DNA of 51,514 nucleotides from an uncultured Cyclobacteriaceae bacterium (GCA_905479015.1 CAJQKV010000026.1:1-51514), one strand, 5' to 3'. Shown: positions 35,249 to 45,017, counted from the first letter of the stretch. The notes: a model not told the origin generated them from the letters alone. Numbers and translations: made by a program.

Positions 35249-38218
35249 ATGTGCATGCGATTAAGCAGGCTCTTATTCATAGCGATTCTTTTTTCAGTCT
35301 TTGACGGCTTGGGTCAGAAAAGATGTGGATTAGATGGTTATGACAATCCACAAGAAACAACAGAGCAGTTCGAGGAGTGGCTTTCAAATCACCAAAAAAA
35401 TGCGCTTATCGTATTTAATAGTCCTGGAAAAGCCAAGGAAATCTTTCAAATACCTGTCGTTTTTCATGTCATCCACCGTGGAGAAGATCTAGGGATAGGC
35501 ACCAATGTCTCCGATGAGAAAGTCCTAGAACAATTGTCTATCTTAAATGACGATTTCGGGAGATTAAATAGCGATCAAACACTCACACCACTGGAATTTT
35601 TAGATGTGGCAGCAGATACTGAAATAACCTTTGTTTTGGCGAAGCAAGATGTTGAAGGTCTACCAACCCAAGGGATCACCAGACAACAAGGTACTCAAAA
35701 TATATATAAGTTTTCTGAAGATGAGATCTTGTACGCAGAAAATTACTGGCCTGCAGAAGACTATCTCAATATTTACATTGCCGATTTGGAAGGCTATCTA
35801 GGTTGGGCAAATTTTCCGTTTTCAGATTTAGAAGGTATCGTCGAAATCAATAACGACAGATTATTGGACGGGGTGGCTATTGACTACCATTGGCTGGGGG
35901 TAAATGAAAATACGGGAAGTTTTAGTAGTTATGGCAGAACACTTACCCATGAAGTCGGGCATTATTTTGGTTTAAGACATATCTGGGGCAATCAGCAAAA
36001 TTGTGGTGCAGATGATTATTGTGAGGATACCCCTTTACAATCCACTTCTTACAGCGGAGCATGCCCTTCTGACGCTGCGATCAGTTGTGAGACCTCTGAC
36101 ATGTATTCTAATTTCATGAATTATACTGACGATGCTTGTATGAATATTTTCACTCAAAATCAAAAAGAAAGAATGCATGTCGTTTTAAATCACAGCCCGC
36201 GCCGCAATACTTTGGTGCATTCTCACGCCTTGGATGACCCCATTATAGCTCTCAATGATTTGGGCATAAAGACCTTTAATGCCATCCGTTTGAGTGATTG
36301 CAACAGTCTTCTCGTGCCAAAGATTGAAGTTCGGAATTATGGAACAAATGTCATTGAAAATTTCTTCATCTCATTTTTCTTAAATGATTTGTTGATCGAA
36401 ACCATTGAAATAAATGATCGATATGAGCCGCTTGAAATCGCTACCATCGACTTTCAATCAATCACTCTAAATGATTTATCCAACCCGGTTCTGACCTTCG
36501 AAATTGGTTTAGTTAACCAAACTGAAGATGGAAATTTGAAAAATAATATATTGAGTTCATCTCTTCCAAACTATGCGACAGCAACCTTACCCTTTGTTAT
36601 GAATTTTGAAGGGAATATTGAATTCGAAACTACACTAGAGCAGGGTCAAATGAGTCATTGGGATACTGTCCATCTGAATACGAATGATGTCCTCAATCGA
36701 GCCCTCTCCATCGATTTTACAGCTGATACAGCTGCATTAGGATTGTTTGATTACTTATTCACGCCTAATTTTAATTTAAGTAATTACGTCATCCCACAAA
36801 TTTCATTCAACTATGCCTATCAAAGTACAGGGTTAGATTATGAACAAGACGGTCTCATTGTTGCACTCTCTTATGATTGCGGTCAAAACTTTTATTCAGA
36901 AGATTATCTGATTGAATTGTATGGGCCAAATCTAGCTACGGTAAGTTCAACGAGCTCCTCATTCTTTGCTCCAAAAGATTCTTCGGAATGGAAAAATATG
37001 ACGATCGATTTGATCGCTTTCCAAAAAGAAACGAACCTTCAATTTGCCTTTATTGGCCAATCAAGTACTGCTTCACAATTATATCTGGATGACATCATGG
37101 TAGTTGATCTTGCTGATTTTGATTATGATCTGCATTTGGATATTCAAAATGAAGTGCCCTTAATTACTTGTGAAAACGAGCAAAAAATTAGCCTTAACCT
37201 TGAGAATAGAGGTAATCAAATACGCAGTGATATTAGCCTTAATGTCTCTATAAACAATATTCTTGAGTCTTCTAAAGTCATCAGCAGCTCACTAGAACCC
37301 GGTCGATCTATCTCATATGAACTGGTTATTGAGGAATTAGAGACAGGCTTATCCAATTTTAAAGTTTGGGTATCAACCCCCAAGGGACCCACAGATCAAT
37401 ACTTTGATAACGATACCCTTCAATGGTCTACTACCTTGAATGACCTTGAAGTAGACTTACCTATCAGATTGGATTTTGAAGAAGCTTATGACTGGGTCAT
37501 CACCAATCAGGAAAATAATCCCATATGGGAAGCTGCAAGTTTTGAAAAAAACATCTATTTAATGGCCAAAGGCTATGAAAATACAGATATGGGAAATGAA
37601 AGTTGGCTCATCAGCCCCTTATTATTTTCCGATTATTTAGATAGTTTAAGTCTTCAATTCGATTATGCTTACAAGAGAACATTAAATAAAAATGATCGAC
37701 TGAGAGTTCTCATCTCTGTGGACTGTGGAGCACATTTTGATTATGTGCTTTTTGACAAAAACAGCGATCAGCTTAGCGATATTATTTCTAATGAGGGCTT
37801 CCTTATCGATACAAATTCGGTCTGGCAGAATGTATTCATTGATCTTAATGATTTTTTGGTTGAGGAATCACTCCGCATCGCCTTTGTTTTTACCAATGGT
37901 AATGGCAATAATTTGTATTTAGATAATATTGAGTTCATAAATACTGGCAACTCCGAACGTCCTCAATTTACCTCTTGGGCCACCCTCTATCCAAATCCGG
38001 TTTCAGACTACTTAAATGTCAGCTTTAATTTACCCTTTAAACAAGATGTTACGGTTCAACTTATCGACATTTCAGGTCAAATACACCAACAACTAGAATA
38101 CACTCAATTATTGAATGAAACCGTGCAATTAGAGGTCCAAGACCTATCTGGCCTCTTTTTTCTCATAATTACGGGACCCGATGAGTATTCTGTTGAAAAA
38201 GTTATCATTAAGAATTGA
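35249..38218 (+). CDS. Secreted M43 (pappalysin-type) metalloprotease with T9SS sorting domain
   Basis: The 989-residue protein has a signal peptide (about 1-22) and an M43 protease domain. The zinc site is HEVGHYFGLRH (234-244) and the Met-turn is at SNFMNYTDDACM (Met290). Cysteines at NCGADDYCEDTP and SGACPSD suit the disulphides of this family. Then follow CARDB/Ig-like and concanavalin-like modules (about 330-900), including two copies of a block with LxFDYAYxxTL...D and LRVLISVDCG or VALSYDCG. The C-terminus (about 908-989), TLYPNPVSDYLNVSF onward and ending VEKVIIKN, is a type A T9SS signal. It likely acts outside the cell on proteins or peptides. The in-frame ATG at 35255 is an equally good start. 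Confidence 0.92.
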   Translation: MCMRLSRLLFIAILFSVFDGLGQKRCGLDGYDNPQETTEQFEEWLSNHQKNALIVFNSPGKAKEIFQIPVVFHVIHRGEDLGIGTNVSDEKVLEQLSILNDDFGRLNSDQTLTPLEFLDVAADTEITFVLAKQDVEGLPTQGITRQQGTQNIYKFSEDEILYAENYWPAEDYLNIYIADLEGYLGWANFPFSDLEGIVEINNDRLLDGVAIDYHWLGVNENTGSFSSYGRTLTHEVGHYFGLRHIWGNQQNCGADDYCEDTPLQSTSYSGACPSDAAISCETSDMYSNFMNYTDDACMNIFTQNQKERMHVVLNHSPRRNTLVHSHALDDPIIALNDLGIKTFNAIRLSDCNSLLVPKIEVRNYGTNVIENFFISFFLNDLLIETIEINDRYEPLEIATIDFQSITLNDLSNPVLTFEIGLVNQTEDGNLKNNILSSSLPNYATATLPFVMNFEGNIEFETTLEQGQMSHWDTVHLNTNDVLNRALSIDFTADTAALGLFDYLFTPNFNLSNYVIPQISFNYAYQSTGLDYEQDGLIVALSYDCGQNFYSEDYLIELYGPNLATVSSTSSSFFAPKDSSEWKNMTIDLIAFQKETNLQFAFIGQSSTASQLYLDDIMVVDLADFDYDLHLDIQNEVPLITCENEQKISLNLENRGNQIRSDISLNVSINNILESSKVISSSLEPGRSISYELVIEELETGLSNFKVWVSTPKGPTDQYFDNDTLQWSTTLNDLEVDLPIRLDFEEAYDWVITNQENNPIWEAASFEKNIYLMAKGYENTDMGNESWLISPLLFSDYLDSLSLQFDYAYKRTLNKNDRLRVLISVDCGAHFDYVLFDKNSDQLSDIISNEGFLIDTNSVWQNVFIDLNDFLVEESLRIAFVFTNGNGNNLYLDNIEFINTGNSERPQFTSWATLYPNPVSDYLNVSFNLPFKQDVTVQLIDISGQIHQQLEYTQLLNETVQLEVQDLSGLFFLIITGPDEYSVEKVIIKN

Positions 38219-38260
38219 AGGATTCTTTAAACTAAAGTTTTCATATCCAAGCCTAAAGTC

Positions 38261-38268
38261 TATTTTTG
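38261..38268 (+). promoter_or_regulatory. Probable -7 box upstream of ddl
   Basis: TATTTTTG matches TAnnTTTG but ends only 7 bases before the ddl ATG at 38276, so the transcript would be nearly leaderless. The -33 position reads TTT. Weak support. Confidence 0.3.
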
Positions 38269-38275
38269 TCATCAT

Positions 38276-39346
38276 ATGCCGAGCAAAAATTTAATCATTC
38301 TTTTTGGCGGTCGTTCGGTTGAGCATGAGATCTCTGTGCGATCTGCGACCAATGTTGTAAAATATATAGACCCAACACATTTTAACCTTTCTGTGATTGG
38401 CATATCTAAAGGTGGAAATTGGTTTTTACTTGATCATCCTGAGCAAGGTATTGAAACAGGAAAAGAAATTTCCCTGTTTTTATCCGCAACCCATCCTCAT
38501 TTTGAGGTCAAAGCATCCCATGAATCTACAGCGATTCAAATCGTCTTCCCTGTACTACATGGAACGGATGGAGAAGATGGCATTATTCAGGGCCTGTTGC
38601 AGTCCTTGAATGTCATCCTTATCGGATCAAGTGTATTGGGTTCGGCTATCTCAATGGATAAAATTGTATCAAAAAAACTTTTGGAACATGCGGGTGTTCC
38701 GGTAGTTCCCTACATGAGCTTTACCAAAGATGAAGAGATCTCTTACGATAAAATCAAAAACAAACTGGGACTGCCATTTATCGTTAAAGCAGGTAATTTG
38801 GGCTCTAGTGTTGGTATATCAAAGGTAAATACGTTGGAAGACTTTGATGATGCCCTCTCGGACAGTTTCAAATATGGACATGAAATTCTCATAGAATCCT
38901 TTATAAAGTGTAGGGAACTTGAATGTGGAATCATAGGAAATGAGGCGCTTTCATCTACCCTTTCAGGTGAAATTATCCTTTTGAAAAATTACGATTTCTA
39001 TACCTATGAGGCAAAATATCAAGATGAATCAGCTATTAGAGTTGAGATTCCTGCTCAAATCCCTACCGCAGTTCATCAACAAATAAGAGCCCTTTGTGAA
39101 AAGGCATTTTTAACCTTAAAATGTAACGACTTTGCCCGTGTTGATGTTTTTCTGACACAAGAGAATGAGATATTCATCAATGAGATCAATACCATCCCTG
39201 GATTTACCAATGCCAGTATGTTTCCTGGTCTTTGGGAAAACATGGGTATCTCCTACCCCGAACTCATCTCTAAAATCATTGAGATCGGTGAAGCGAGATG
39301 GCAGCAAGAGCAGCAATACATCACCGATTTAAATAGCTCCAATTAA
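38276..39346 (+). CDS. ddl: D-alanine--D-alanine ligase
   Basis: The 356-residue ATP-grasp enzyme joins two D-alanines for peptidoglycan. The N-terminus ILFGGRSVEHEISVRSA, the LHGTDGEDGIIQGLL region, the SAISMDKIVSK segment and the glycine-rich VKAGNLGSSVGISKV loop are all present. The metal and substrate motifs near the end are DFARVDVFLT and EINTIPGFTNASMFPGLW. The YEAKY stretch (in YDFYTYEAKYQDES) carries the omega-loop Tyr-Lys pattern seen in D-Ala-D-Ala rather than D-Ala-D-Lac enzymes. The PASTA gene follows 7 bases later, a common pairing in this phylum. Confidence 0.97.
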   Translation: MPSKNLIILFGGRSVEHEISVRSATNVVKYIDPTHFNLSVIGISKGGNWFLLDHPEQGIETGKEISLFLSATHPHFEVKASHESTAIQIVFPVLHGTDGEDGIIQGLLQSLNVILIGSSVLGSAISMDKIVSKKLLEHAGVPVVPYMSFTKDEEISYDKIKNKLGLPFIVKAGNLGSSVGISKVNTLEDFDDALSDSFKYGHEILIESFIKCRELECGIIGNEALSSTLSGEIILLKNYDFYTYEAKYQDESAIRVEIPAQIPTAVHQQIRALCEKAFLTLKCNDFARVDVFLTQENEIFINEINTIPGFTNASMFPGLWENMGISYPELISKIIEIGEARWQQEQQYITDLNSSN

Positions 39347-39353
39347 TAAAAAT

Positions 39354-40214
39354 ATGCTGCATAAAATATTTGATTTTCTTAAAAGTATTGTGGTACCTAG
39401 CTCGATACTACAACTCTTGAAACAGCTGTTATTTTTGACTTTGATTGGTATTTTGGCTACTTCCATATTTTTCTATATCTATCTTCCTATCACTACAAAT
39501 CACGGCGATACGCTCACTGTACCCAATATCACCGGGGTTCATGTAGATGATCTTGATGATTATTTATCACTCAGAAGTCTTCGATATGAGATCAGCGTTG
39601 ATTCAGGCTATTCATCAGAAATTCCTCCATTGACCGTTTTAAAGCAATTTCCCATGCCCAATGCTCAGGTAAAAGAATTCAGAAAAATATATATCACATT
39701 GAATTCAATGGCACCACCTATGGTTAAAATGCCTGACTTAACGAATGGCTCGTTAAAAAATGCCCTGATGATTTTGAAAAACTTTGATTTAAAATTTGGT
39801 AAAACCAAATATGTAGCCGATTTGGCCTTTAATGCCGTCCTCATTCAAAAAATGAATGGAGTAGAAGTCGTCCCAGGAACAAAGATTCCCAAAGGATCAG
39901 TAATTGATTTGACCATTGGTGATGGATACGGTAATGCCAACCTCAAATCCCCTTATCTCATTGGTTTAGATGCCGATGTTGCACAAGTTACTATTACTGG
40001 TTCAGCCTTAAAATTAGGGGATATTGTATACCATAACATAGATACTGCCGTTTTGATATCTATGAATGAGTTAGACGTTGTAGACACACTCAAAATTTCC
40101 GTTGAGGTGGGACAAATTGTAGATCAGTATCCACCCCCAGGCGAACCTATGCTCATCAAAGAATCTATAAATTTGTGGATTTATCATCCTGATTCAATAA
40201 ATAATAACCCTTAA
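39354..40214 (+). CDS. Membrane-anchored PASTA domain protein
   Basis: The 286-residue protein has one N-terminal helix (about 22-46, LLFLTLIGILATSIFFYIYL) and then three consecutive PASTA-like domains. They begin at about 58 (TVPNITGVHVDDLDDYLSLR), 123 (VKMPDLTNGSLKNALMILKN) and about 198 (KSPYLIGLDADVAQVTITGS), each with the GxxxxxA-type helix and a QxPxPxxxV-like strand (QFPMPNAQV, QYPPPGEPM). PASTA domains bind peptidoglycan fragments or pack against one another. No kinase or penicillin-binding domain is attached. Position directly after ddl suggests a cell-wall role. Confidence 0.9.
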   Translation: MLHKIFDFLKSIVVPSSILQLLKQLLFLTLIGILATSIFFYIYLPITTNHGDTLTVPNITGVHVDDLDDYLSLRSLRYEISVDSGYSSEIPPLTVLKQFPMPNAQVKEFRKIYITLNSMAPPMVKMPDLTNGSLKNALMILKNFDLKFGKTKYVADLAFNAVLIQKMNGVEVVPGTKIPKGSVIDLTIGDGYGNANLKSPYLIGLDADVAQVTITGSALKLGDIVYHNIDTAVLISMNELDVVDTLKISVEVGQIVDQYPPPGEPMLIKESINLWIYHPDSINNNP

Positions 40215-40224
40215 GATAGCAATA

Positions 40225-42102
40225 ATGATGCGCTACATTTTAGTTTGGCTAACTCTTTTGCTTCAATTTTCATTGTGGGGTCAAATCCAGCTAAAACCTT
40301 TGAAAAGCATCAATGAGCCACGTTCCAATGGTAGAATAGATCAAGTTTTCAATACTTTGAATTTACCATTTTGGGATGATTTTTCGCAATCTCGAAATGT
40401 TCCTGACTCTCTTTTGTGGGAAAGCGGCAACTCTGTTTTTGTTAACAATAACCTGGCCATCCATCCTCCCTCTCAGTATGTGGCCACCTTTGACGGCACC
40501 AACATGAGCGGTAATCCTTATGCCTTGAATAGCCTTTTTAATGGTGCTGGTGACAGCTTGGTCACACATCCCATCGATCTGAGTCAAATAGCACCCTCAA
40601 AAAGGTCTCAAGTACTCTTAAGTTTTTATTGGCAACTCTTGGGCAGAGGTGAAATTCCAGAATTGGAAGACTCCTTGGCGGTCATGTTTTGGAGTATCGA
40701 CAGTACTTGGGTCTTGCAGGATCTTTATCCAGAAGATGAAACCCTTTTTTCTCTTGTAGGTGGTTTGGATCAATTAAACTTAGATGCAGATAGCCTACCG
40801 AGTTTTCAGCAAATAATTATTCCTGTGTCGGGCAGTGAGTTTTATCACCCTTCTTTTAAGGTCAAATTTCAATCCTTCAGCAGTCTCAATGGTATTTATG
40901 ATACTTGGAACCTTGACTATATTTATCTCAATGAAAACAGAGAGTCAGATGACTTCAGTCATCAAGATCGTACGCTCTCTGCAGCGCCTAGCTTACTTTT
41001 TAGTCCTTATTATGAAATCCCATTGACACAATACCTATCCGACCCCAGTAATTACATTACACCTCAATATACCACAGCCAATAACCTCTATGGATTGCCC
41101 AGCCCCTTGGAGTATGTCCATAGCCTGACCAATCAAACCAATGGCAATGCGATTTCAACAGGAAGTGTCGCGCTGTTCAGATTATCTGCATTGGAGACGG
41201 GAAGGAAAGTAGAAGGATTGGGTATGGAAGTCTCATTAATCAATATAGAAGACGATTCAGCATTGATTGAATCCACTTTTACCTACAATACAGGGGATAA
41301 GTTTTTGTATGAACAAATCACTACAGAGGGAGATACGCTTTTTTCAAATACTAATTTACGTGCCAATGATACCCTTCGGCAGTATTACCAACTTAATGAC
41401 CATTATGCCTTCGATGATGGGACTGCAGACTTTGCGGCGGGCATCAATTTTATGACGGGTAAGTTGGCGGTTCGTTTTGTGGTCAATGAACCTGATACGT
41501 TGACGGGCATGAAAATCAATTTTCCTTCCGTTAATCCAAGTTCAAATGGAAAAGGCTTAGAATTGATGGTTTGGGATGGACTATTAGATTCAGGGGTACT
41601 CCATCGTCAATCGTTTCAAATTGTCAACAATGATCGACAAGACTTTAATGAAATTGTCTTTTCCCAAAATATCTATGTCAAGGATACCATCTACATAGGA
41701 TTCAAACAGTTTACCGAAGATTATATCGGTATCGGATTTGATAAAGACAACCCACTAGGTATGGACGCCATTTTTTCGAATACGGGCACTGAATGGGAAC
41801 AAAATACACGTCTTCAAGGAGCTTTAATGATAAGAGCTGTATTTGGTAAGGTCACTAACTCCATACTGGGAACTCCTGAAAATAAATTGGAAGCACATAT
41901 TTATCCAAATCCTTCAGATGGACTCATTCACATTTCTGATACCTATGACCATTATTTTTTATACAACTTATCGGGTAAAATGATCGCGGATGGAGGTTTT
42001 AATTCTACATTAGATTTCAGAACCTATCCAAAAGGTATATATTTATTAAACTTACAATATGGATCAAGTTTGATTACTCAAAAGATACTGATCGAAAAAT
42101 AA
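40225..42102 (+). CDS. Secreted protein with T9SS type A sorting domain, unknown function
   Basis: The 625-residue protein has a signal peptide (about 1-19, ending SLWGQ) and a large beta-rich body. The middle carries repeated aspartate-rich strands such as YAFDDGTADFAAGINFM. It ends with AHIYPNPSDGLIHISD... and ILIEK, a typical T9SS C-terminal signal (about 548-625). No catalytic motif was recognised. The block near 385-410 (YAFDDGTAD) recurs in many Bacteroidota secreted proteins that precede rhodanese or RluD genes, but I cannot name a function. It follows the PASTA gene by 10 bases. Confidence 0.85.
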   Translation: MMRYILVWLTLLLQFSLWGQIQLKPLKSINEPRSNGRIDQVFNTLNLPFWDDFSQSRNVPDSLLWESGNSVFVNNNLAIHPPSQYVATFDGTNMSGNPYALNSLFNGAGDSLVTHPIDLSQIAPSKRSQVLLSFYWQLLGRGEIPELEDSLAVMFWSIDSTWVLQDLYPEDETLFSLVGGLDQLNLDADSLPSFQQIIIPVSGSEFYHPSFKVKFQSFSSLNGIYDTWNLDYIYLNENRESDDFSHQDRTLSAAPSLLFSPYYEIPLTQYLSDPSNYITPQYTTANNLYGLPSPLEYVHSLTNQTNGNAISTGSVALFRLSALETGRKVEGLGMEVSLINIEDDSALIESTFTYNTGDKFLYEQITTEGDTLFSNTNLRANDTLRQYYQLNDHYAFDDGTADFAAGINFMTGKLAVRFVVNEPDTLTGMKINFPSVNPSSNGKGLELMVWDGLLDSGVLHRQSFQIVNNDRQDFNEIVFSQNIYVKDTIYIGFKQFTEDYIGIGFDKDNPLGMDAIFSNTGTEWEQNTRLQGALMIRAVFGKVTNSILGTPENKLEAHIYPNPSDGLIHISDTYDHYFLYNLSGKMIADGGFNSTLDFRTYPKGIYLLNLQYGSSLITQKILIEK

Positions 42103-42104
42103 TT

Positions 42105-42395
42105 ATGGATATCAAAGTTTCAGAATTAAAATCCAGGTTAAATAAAGGTGAAATCCTCAATTTTTTTGATGTAAGAGAGCCTTGGGAGCATGAAGAATCT
42201 AATATTGGGGCGCAATTGATGCCTCTAACCAGTATTCCAGACCAGCTTGATGAGCTGAGTCCTTTGAAAGATCAAGAAATCATTGTGCATTGTAAGACTG
42301 GAGGCAGATCAAATCAAGCCAAGATCTTTCTTGAGTCAAACGGGTTTACTCAAGTCAGAAGTCTTCTGGGAGGCATTGAAGCCTTCCTAGCGTAG
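42105..42395 (+). CDS. Single-domain rhodanese-like sulfurtransferase
   Basis: The 96-residue protein is one rhodanese domain with the entry motif FFDVREPWEHEESNI and the active-site loop HCKTGGRS. Its cysteine can carry a persulfide, and the loop length suits sulfur rather than arsenate or phosphate. It ends LLGGIEAF as usual. Partners for sulfur transfer are not shown by the context; the Mrp and NifU genes upstream are a possible link only. It starts 2 bases after the T9SS gene and ends before a terminator. Confidence 0.93.
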   Translation: MDIKVSELKSRLNKGEILNFFDVREPWEHEESNIGAQLMPLTSIPDQLDELSPLKDQEIIVHCKTGGRSNQAKIFLESNGFTQVRSLLGGIEAFLA

Positions 42396-42684
42396 CCTTA
42401 GTAAGTTTTATTAGTAAGACCTGGGCCTATTATCTTTCCCGTAACTTGGATGTAAATAGATTTTTTCAGATCATCTGTTATGCATATGAGGTGATGGAGC
42501 TGATCAATTAATCATTGGGACTGTGCTTACCGGATAGTCGTTGCACTTGTAATTCTAAAGCATAAAAAAAACCAAGTGAATTCATCATCTTGGTTTTTCT
42601 TCTTCATATAAATTGGCTGATGCCGTTGGTATAATAACACCCAAAGGTTAATAATGGTTGGAAGGGTGTGTGAAACTTATCAAA
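42396..42684. other. Spacer between convergent genes
   Basis: About 290 bases with no supported gene. It contains the terminator at 42567-42598 and a short direct repeat TTAGTAAG near 42399 and 42412. No other structure was recognised. Confidence 0.6.
42567..42598. terminator. Bidirectional rho-independent terminator
   Basis: AAAAACCAAG (42567-42576) and CTTGGTTTTT (42589-42598) form a perfect 10-bp stem with a 12-base loop, flanked by an A-run on one side and T residues on the other. It can serve both the rhodanese operon (plus) and the convergent TPR gene (minus). Confidence 0.75.
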
Positions 42685-43821
42685 TTAATCAGCCACAGGG
42701 ATACCCGTCATCCCTCTTTGAGGTGCCCAGTTACCATGAATGACCTTCCAGCCATCATTGGTTCGGGTCCAGACGCTAGAAGCACGGGTTCTGTACGCAA
42801 CTTCTTCGCCCCCGTCTACCGAATATCCACCTTTGGCGTAAAAAGACAAAACAGCCGTATTCATGTCAGGTGAGAATTGACTGTGAAAATCATATAACTC
42901 TAAGGCACTCCATTTCACATTTGCTCCATCCATCATCTTGGCTGGGTCAAATTTGTAGAAGTCTTCTAGATTTGAATCCCCCGTGTACATGGGATTATTG
43001 GCATCCATGAGTGATAATGCAGTTTCTTGATCCCCTCCGGTGATGGCTACTTGAAGTTTATTTTGCATTTCAATCAAAGTACTTACGATTTCTTCTTTGT
43101 TGTTGTAATGCCAGTACTTCTGTGCACCTACCAAATAGGGTGAACCTCCGCCTTGAGCAAAATCTACCGCCTTGAGCTGATTGTCTAAGGCGTTTTGATA
43201 GTTGCCTAATTCAAACTCTATCTCAGCCATGGTGTCATAAATATTGGGTCCATCGTGTAGGGCGATCGATTTTCGTCCGCTCTCCATAGCCTTAGCGTAA
43301 TCAGCTGCTACATCTTCCCCGCGACCATAGCCATAGGTAATTGAATTGAGGGCCGGTGACGCATAGTCAGGGAATTTTTCTGCAAAAGCTATACTGGCAT
43401 TTACATCTTCTCCCACTGAAAAGTAATTAAACATTGGACTGTTGGGATAGACTGCTAATGCCGCGTTTAATTTTTCTTTTGCTTGACCCTCACTGGCCGT
43501 CAGAATATCATACCAAGCTTTTTCCTCATCCGATAAACTCGCACGATCTATGCTGCCTAATTTTTCTTTTCTAGATCCCCAATCTTTATTTGCACTGGCA
43601 AGTCCCGCAATGATGATTTTTGCACATCCACAATCTGGGTCCAAAGTCAGGGCAGCTTTGGCTTGACCCAAAGCAATTAAAGGCTCCACATTCATTCGAG
43701 ATTCGAGTGCCTCATTGGCAATTATGGCTGCCTTTTTTGAACAAGATGTTTTGGCAATCCATTGGGCATGGGAAGTCAATCCAAAAAGTAAACAAGTAAT
43801 AATTAATAAATTTTTCATCAT
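42685..43821 (-). CDS. Secreted TPR protein with C-terminal NTF2-like domain
   Basis: The 378-residue protein has a signal peptide (about 1-19, ending SHAQ). Residues about 25-245 look like TPR-type helical repeats, for example EPLIALGQAKAALTLDPDCG, NIYDTMAEIEFELGNYQNAL and DNQLKAVDFA. Residues about 255-370 resemble an NTF2-like/DUF4440 fold, with LQVAITGGDQETALSLMDAN, WSALELYDFHSQF and the closing VWTRTNDGWKVIHGNWAP. In DUF4440 proteins this last strand pair is highly typical. The exact role is unknown; it may sense or bind a small ligand in the periplasm. It is monocistronic. Confidence 0.82.
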   Translation of the reverse strand: MMKNLLIITCLLFGLTSHAQWIAKTSCSKKAAIIANEALESRMNVEPLIALGQAKAALTLDPDCGCAKIIIAGLASANKDWGSRKEKLGSIDRASLSDEEKAWYDILTASEGQAKEKLNAALAVYPNSPMFNYFSVGEDVNASIAFAEKFPDYASPALNSITYGYGRGEDVAADYAKAMESGRKSIALHDGPNIYDTMAEIEFELGNYQNALDNQLKAVDFAQGGGSPYLVGAQKYWHYNNKEEIVSTLIEMQNKLQVAITGGDQETALSLMDANNPMYTGDSNLEDFYKFDPAKMMDGANVKWSALELYDFHSQFSPDMNTAVLSFYAKGGYSVDGGEEVAYRTRASSVWTRTNDGWKVIHGNWAPQRGMTGIPVAD

Positions 43822-44224
43822 TCTGATTGGTTTTATGTTTGAAGTAAAAATGTATATTGGTCATGATTTTATATGTCTAAACCACATAAAAATCAGATAC
43901 AATGATAGTTAAAATTATCACTTTATTCAAATGATCTTAAAATGCTCATTGATAGATAGTTATAAATGTATAATTTTGAAACCAAATTATCTTTGGGGCT
44001 TTACTGAAATGAAACACAACTTATTACATATCAGATAATTAGATATAAGTGGATCAACTAAAGCTAGGATTTTTTCGTTAGAGTGAATTTTTATCTAGAA
44101 CTGCCAGCTTTTACTTTACCGAACGGATCAAAAGGTGCTGATAATGTGACTTATCCCTTATGGATTTGGCGCAACCCCTGCTCCCCTTCTCACCTCGAAG
44201 TATTTGGCTTTGTTGAGTTTTTGA
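43822..44224. other. Spacer between two minus-strand genes
   Basis: About 400 bases, AT-rich in the first 250. A 58-codon plus-strand frame (GTG 44083 to 44259) occupies the more GC-rich end and overlaps the 3' end of the phosphatase gene. It has no recognisable domain and is not annotated as a gene here. No terminator hairpin was recognised. Confidence 0.5.
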
Positions 44225-44848
44225 CTATGAAATATTTTCTAAATGACGGGTGTCATTAGAGGCTACTAATGAAAAATGATTTCCATCATAATTGACTTGA
44301 TATCTGCATAGGTTGGTATGTTCAAAACTTTCCATTTTACTCAAAGAATCATACAGCAACCAAGAGAGTAAAATCCGCATGGCCCGTCCATGCATACAAA
44401 TCAAAACTTCAGATTCATGATTTTGTTTCATGATATGAGCGAGGGCCTCTCGCTGACGTGCCATCACTTGATTCGGAGATTCCCCTCCTGGAGACACGCG
44501 ATCGTAATCCCCTTTTTGCCAACTACCCAAAACATCAAAATGCCTTTTTTCAGTTTCTGGGGTAAATGACTTCCCCTCTTGATCCCCCCAACTGATTTCA
44601 TTGAGTCCGGTTAATGATTCATAAGGAACCCCTTTATTTATAAAATGTATCACCGACTCTTTGGTCCGTTTTAATGCCGACACATAAATTTTATCCAATG
44701 CCAACGTTTGGTAAGTTTTAAAAAAGGCGGTCCCCTGTGCCCGCCCTTGATCATTTAATGACGCATCAATGCCTTGCCCTTGGATGCGTCCTGTTTTATT
44801 GTAAACGGTTTCGCCGTGGCGAATGATGTGTATGGTTTTTTTATTCAA
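44225..44848 (-). CDS. Histidine phosphatase family protein (phosphoglycerate mutase-like)
   Basis: The 207-residue protein has the phosphohistidine motif IIRHGETVYN at residues 8-17, then GRIQGQGIDASLNDQGRAQ, the second arginine in SALKRTKESV, the acidic pair in ISWGDQEGKS and the later histidine in LICMHGRAMR. This is the cobC/GpmB-like branch. The substrate could be alpha-ribazole phosphate, phosphoglycerate or another phosphomonoester; the sequence does not decide. It starts at a TTG (44848), only seven residues before RHGE, with no ATG available upstream. It is divergent from the menaquinone genes. Confidence 0.88.
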   Translation of the reverse strand: MNKKTIHIIRHGETVYNKTGRIQGQGIDASLNDQGRAQGTAFFKTYQTLALDKIYVSALKRTKESVIHFINKGVPYESLTGLNEISWGDQEGKSFTPETEKRHFDVLGSWQKGDYDRVSPGGESPNQVMARQREALAHIMKQNHESEVLICMHGRAMRILLSWLLYDSLSKMESFEHTNLCRYQVNYDGNHFSLVASNDTRHLENIS

Positions 44849-45017
44849 AATTAGCTGCCGATTTGAGAAAGCAAAAATATGATTTTTCCATCGAATTCTA
44901 TAAAAGATGAATCCATCCGTTCATGAAAATGTCTCAAGAAGAATTAATACACATGCCACTAAAAGCAAAAAATGAGAGAATTGTTGATCGAATGAACCCA
45001 ATATAAGCGTCTCGTTG

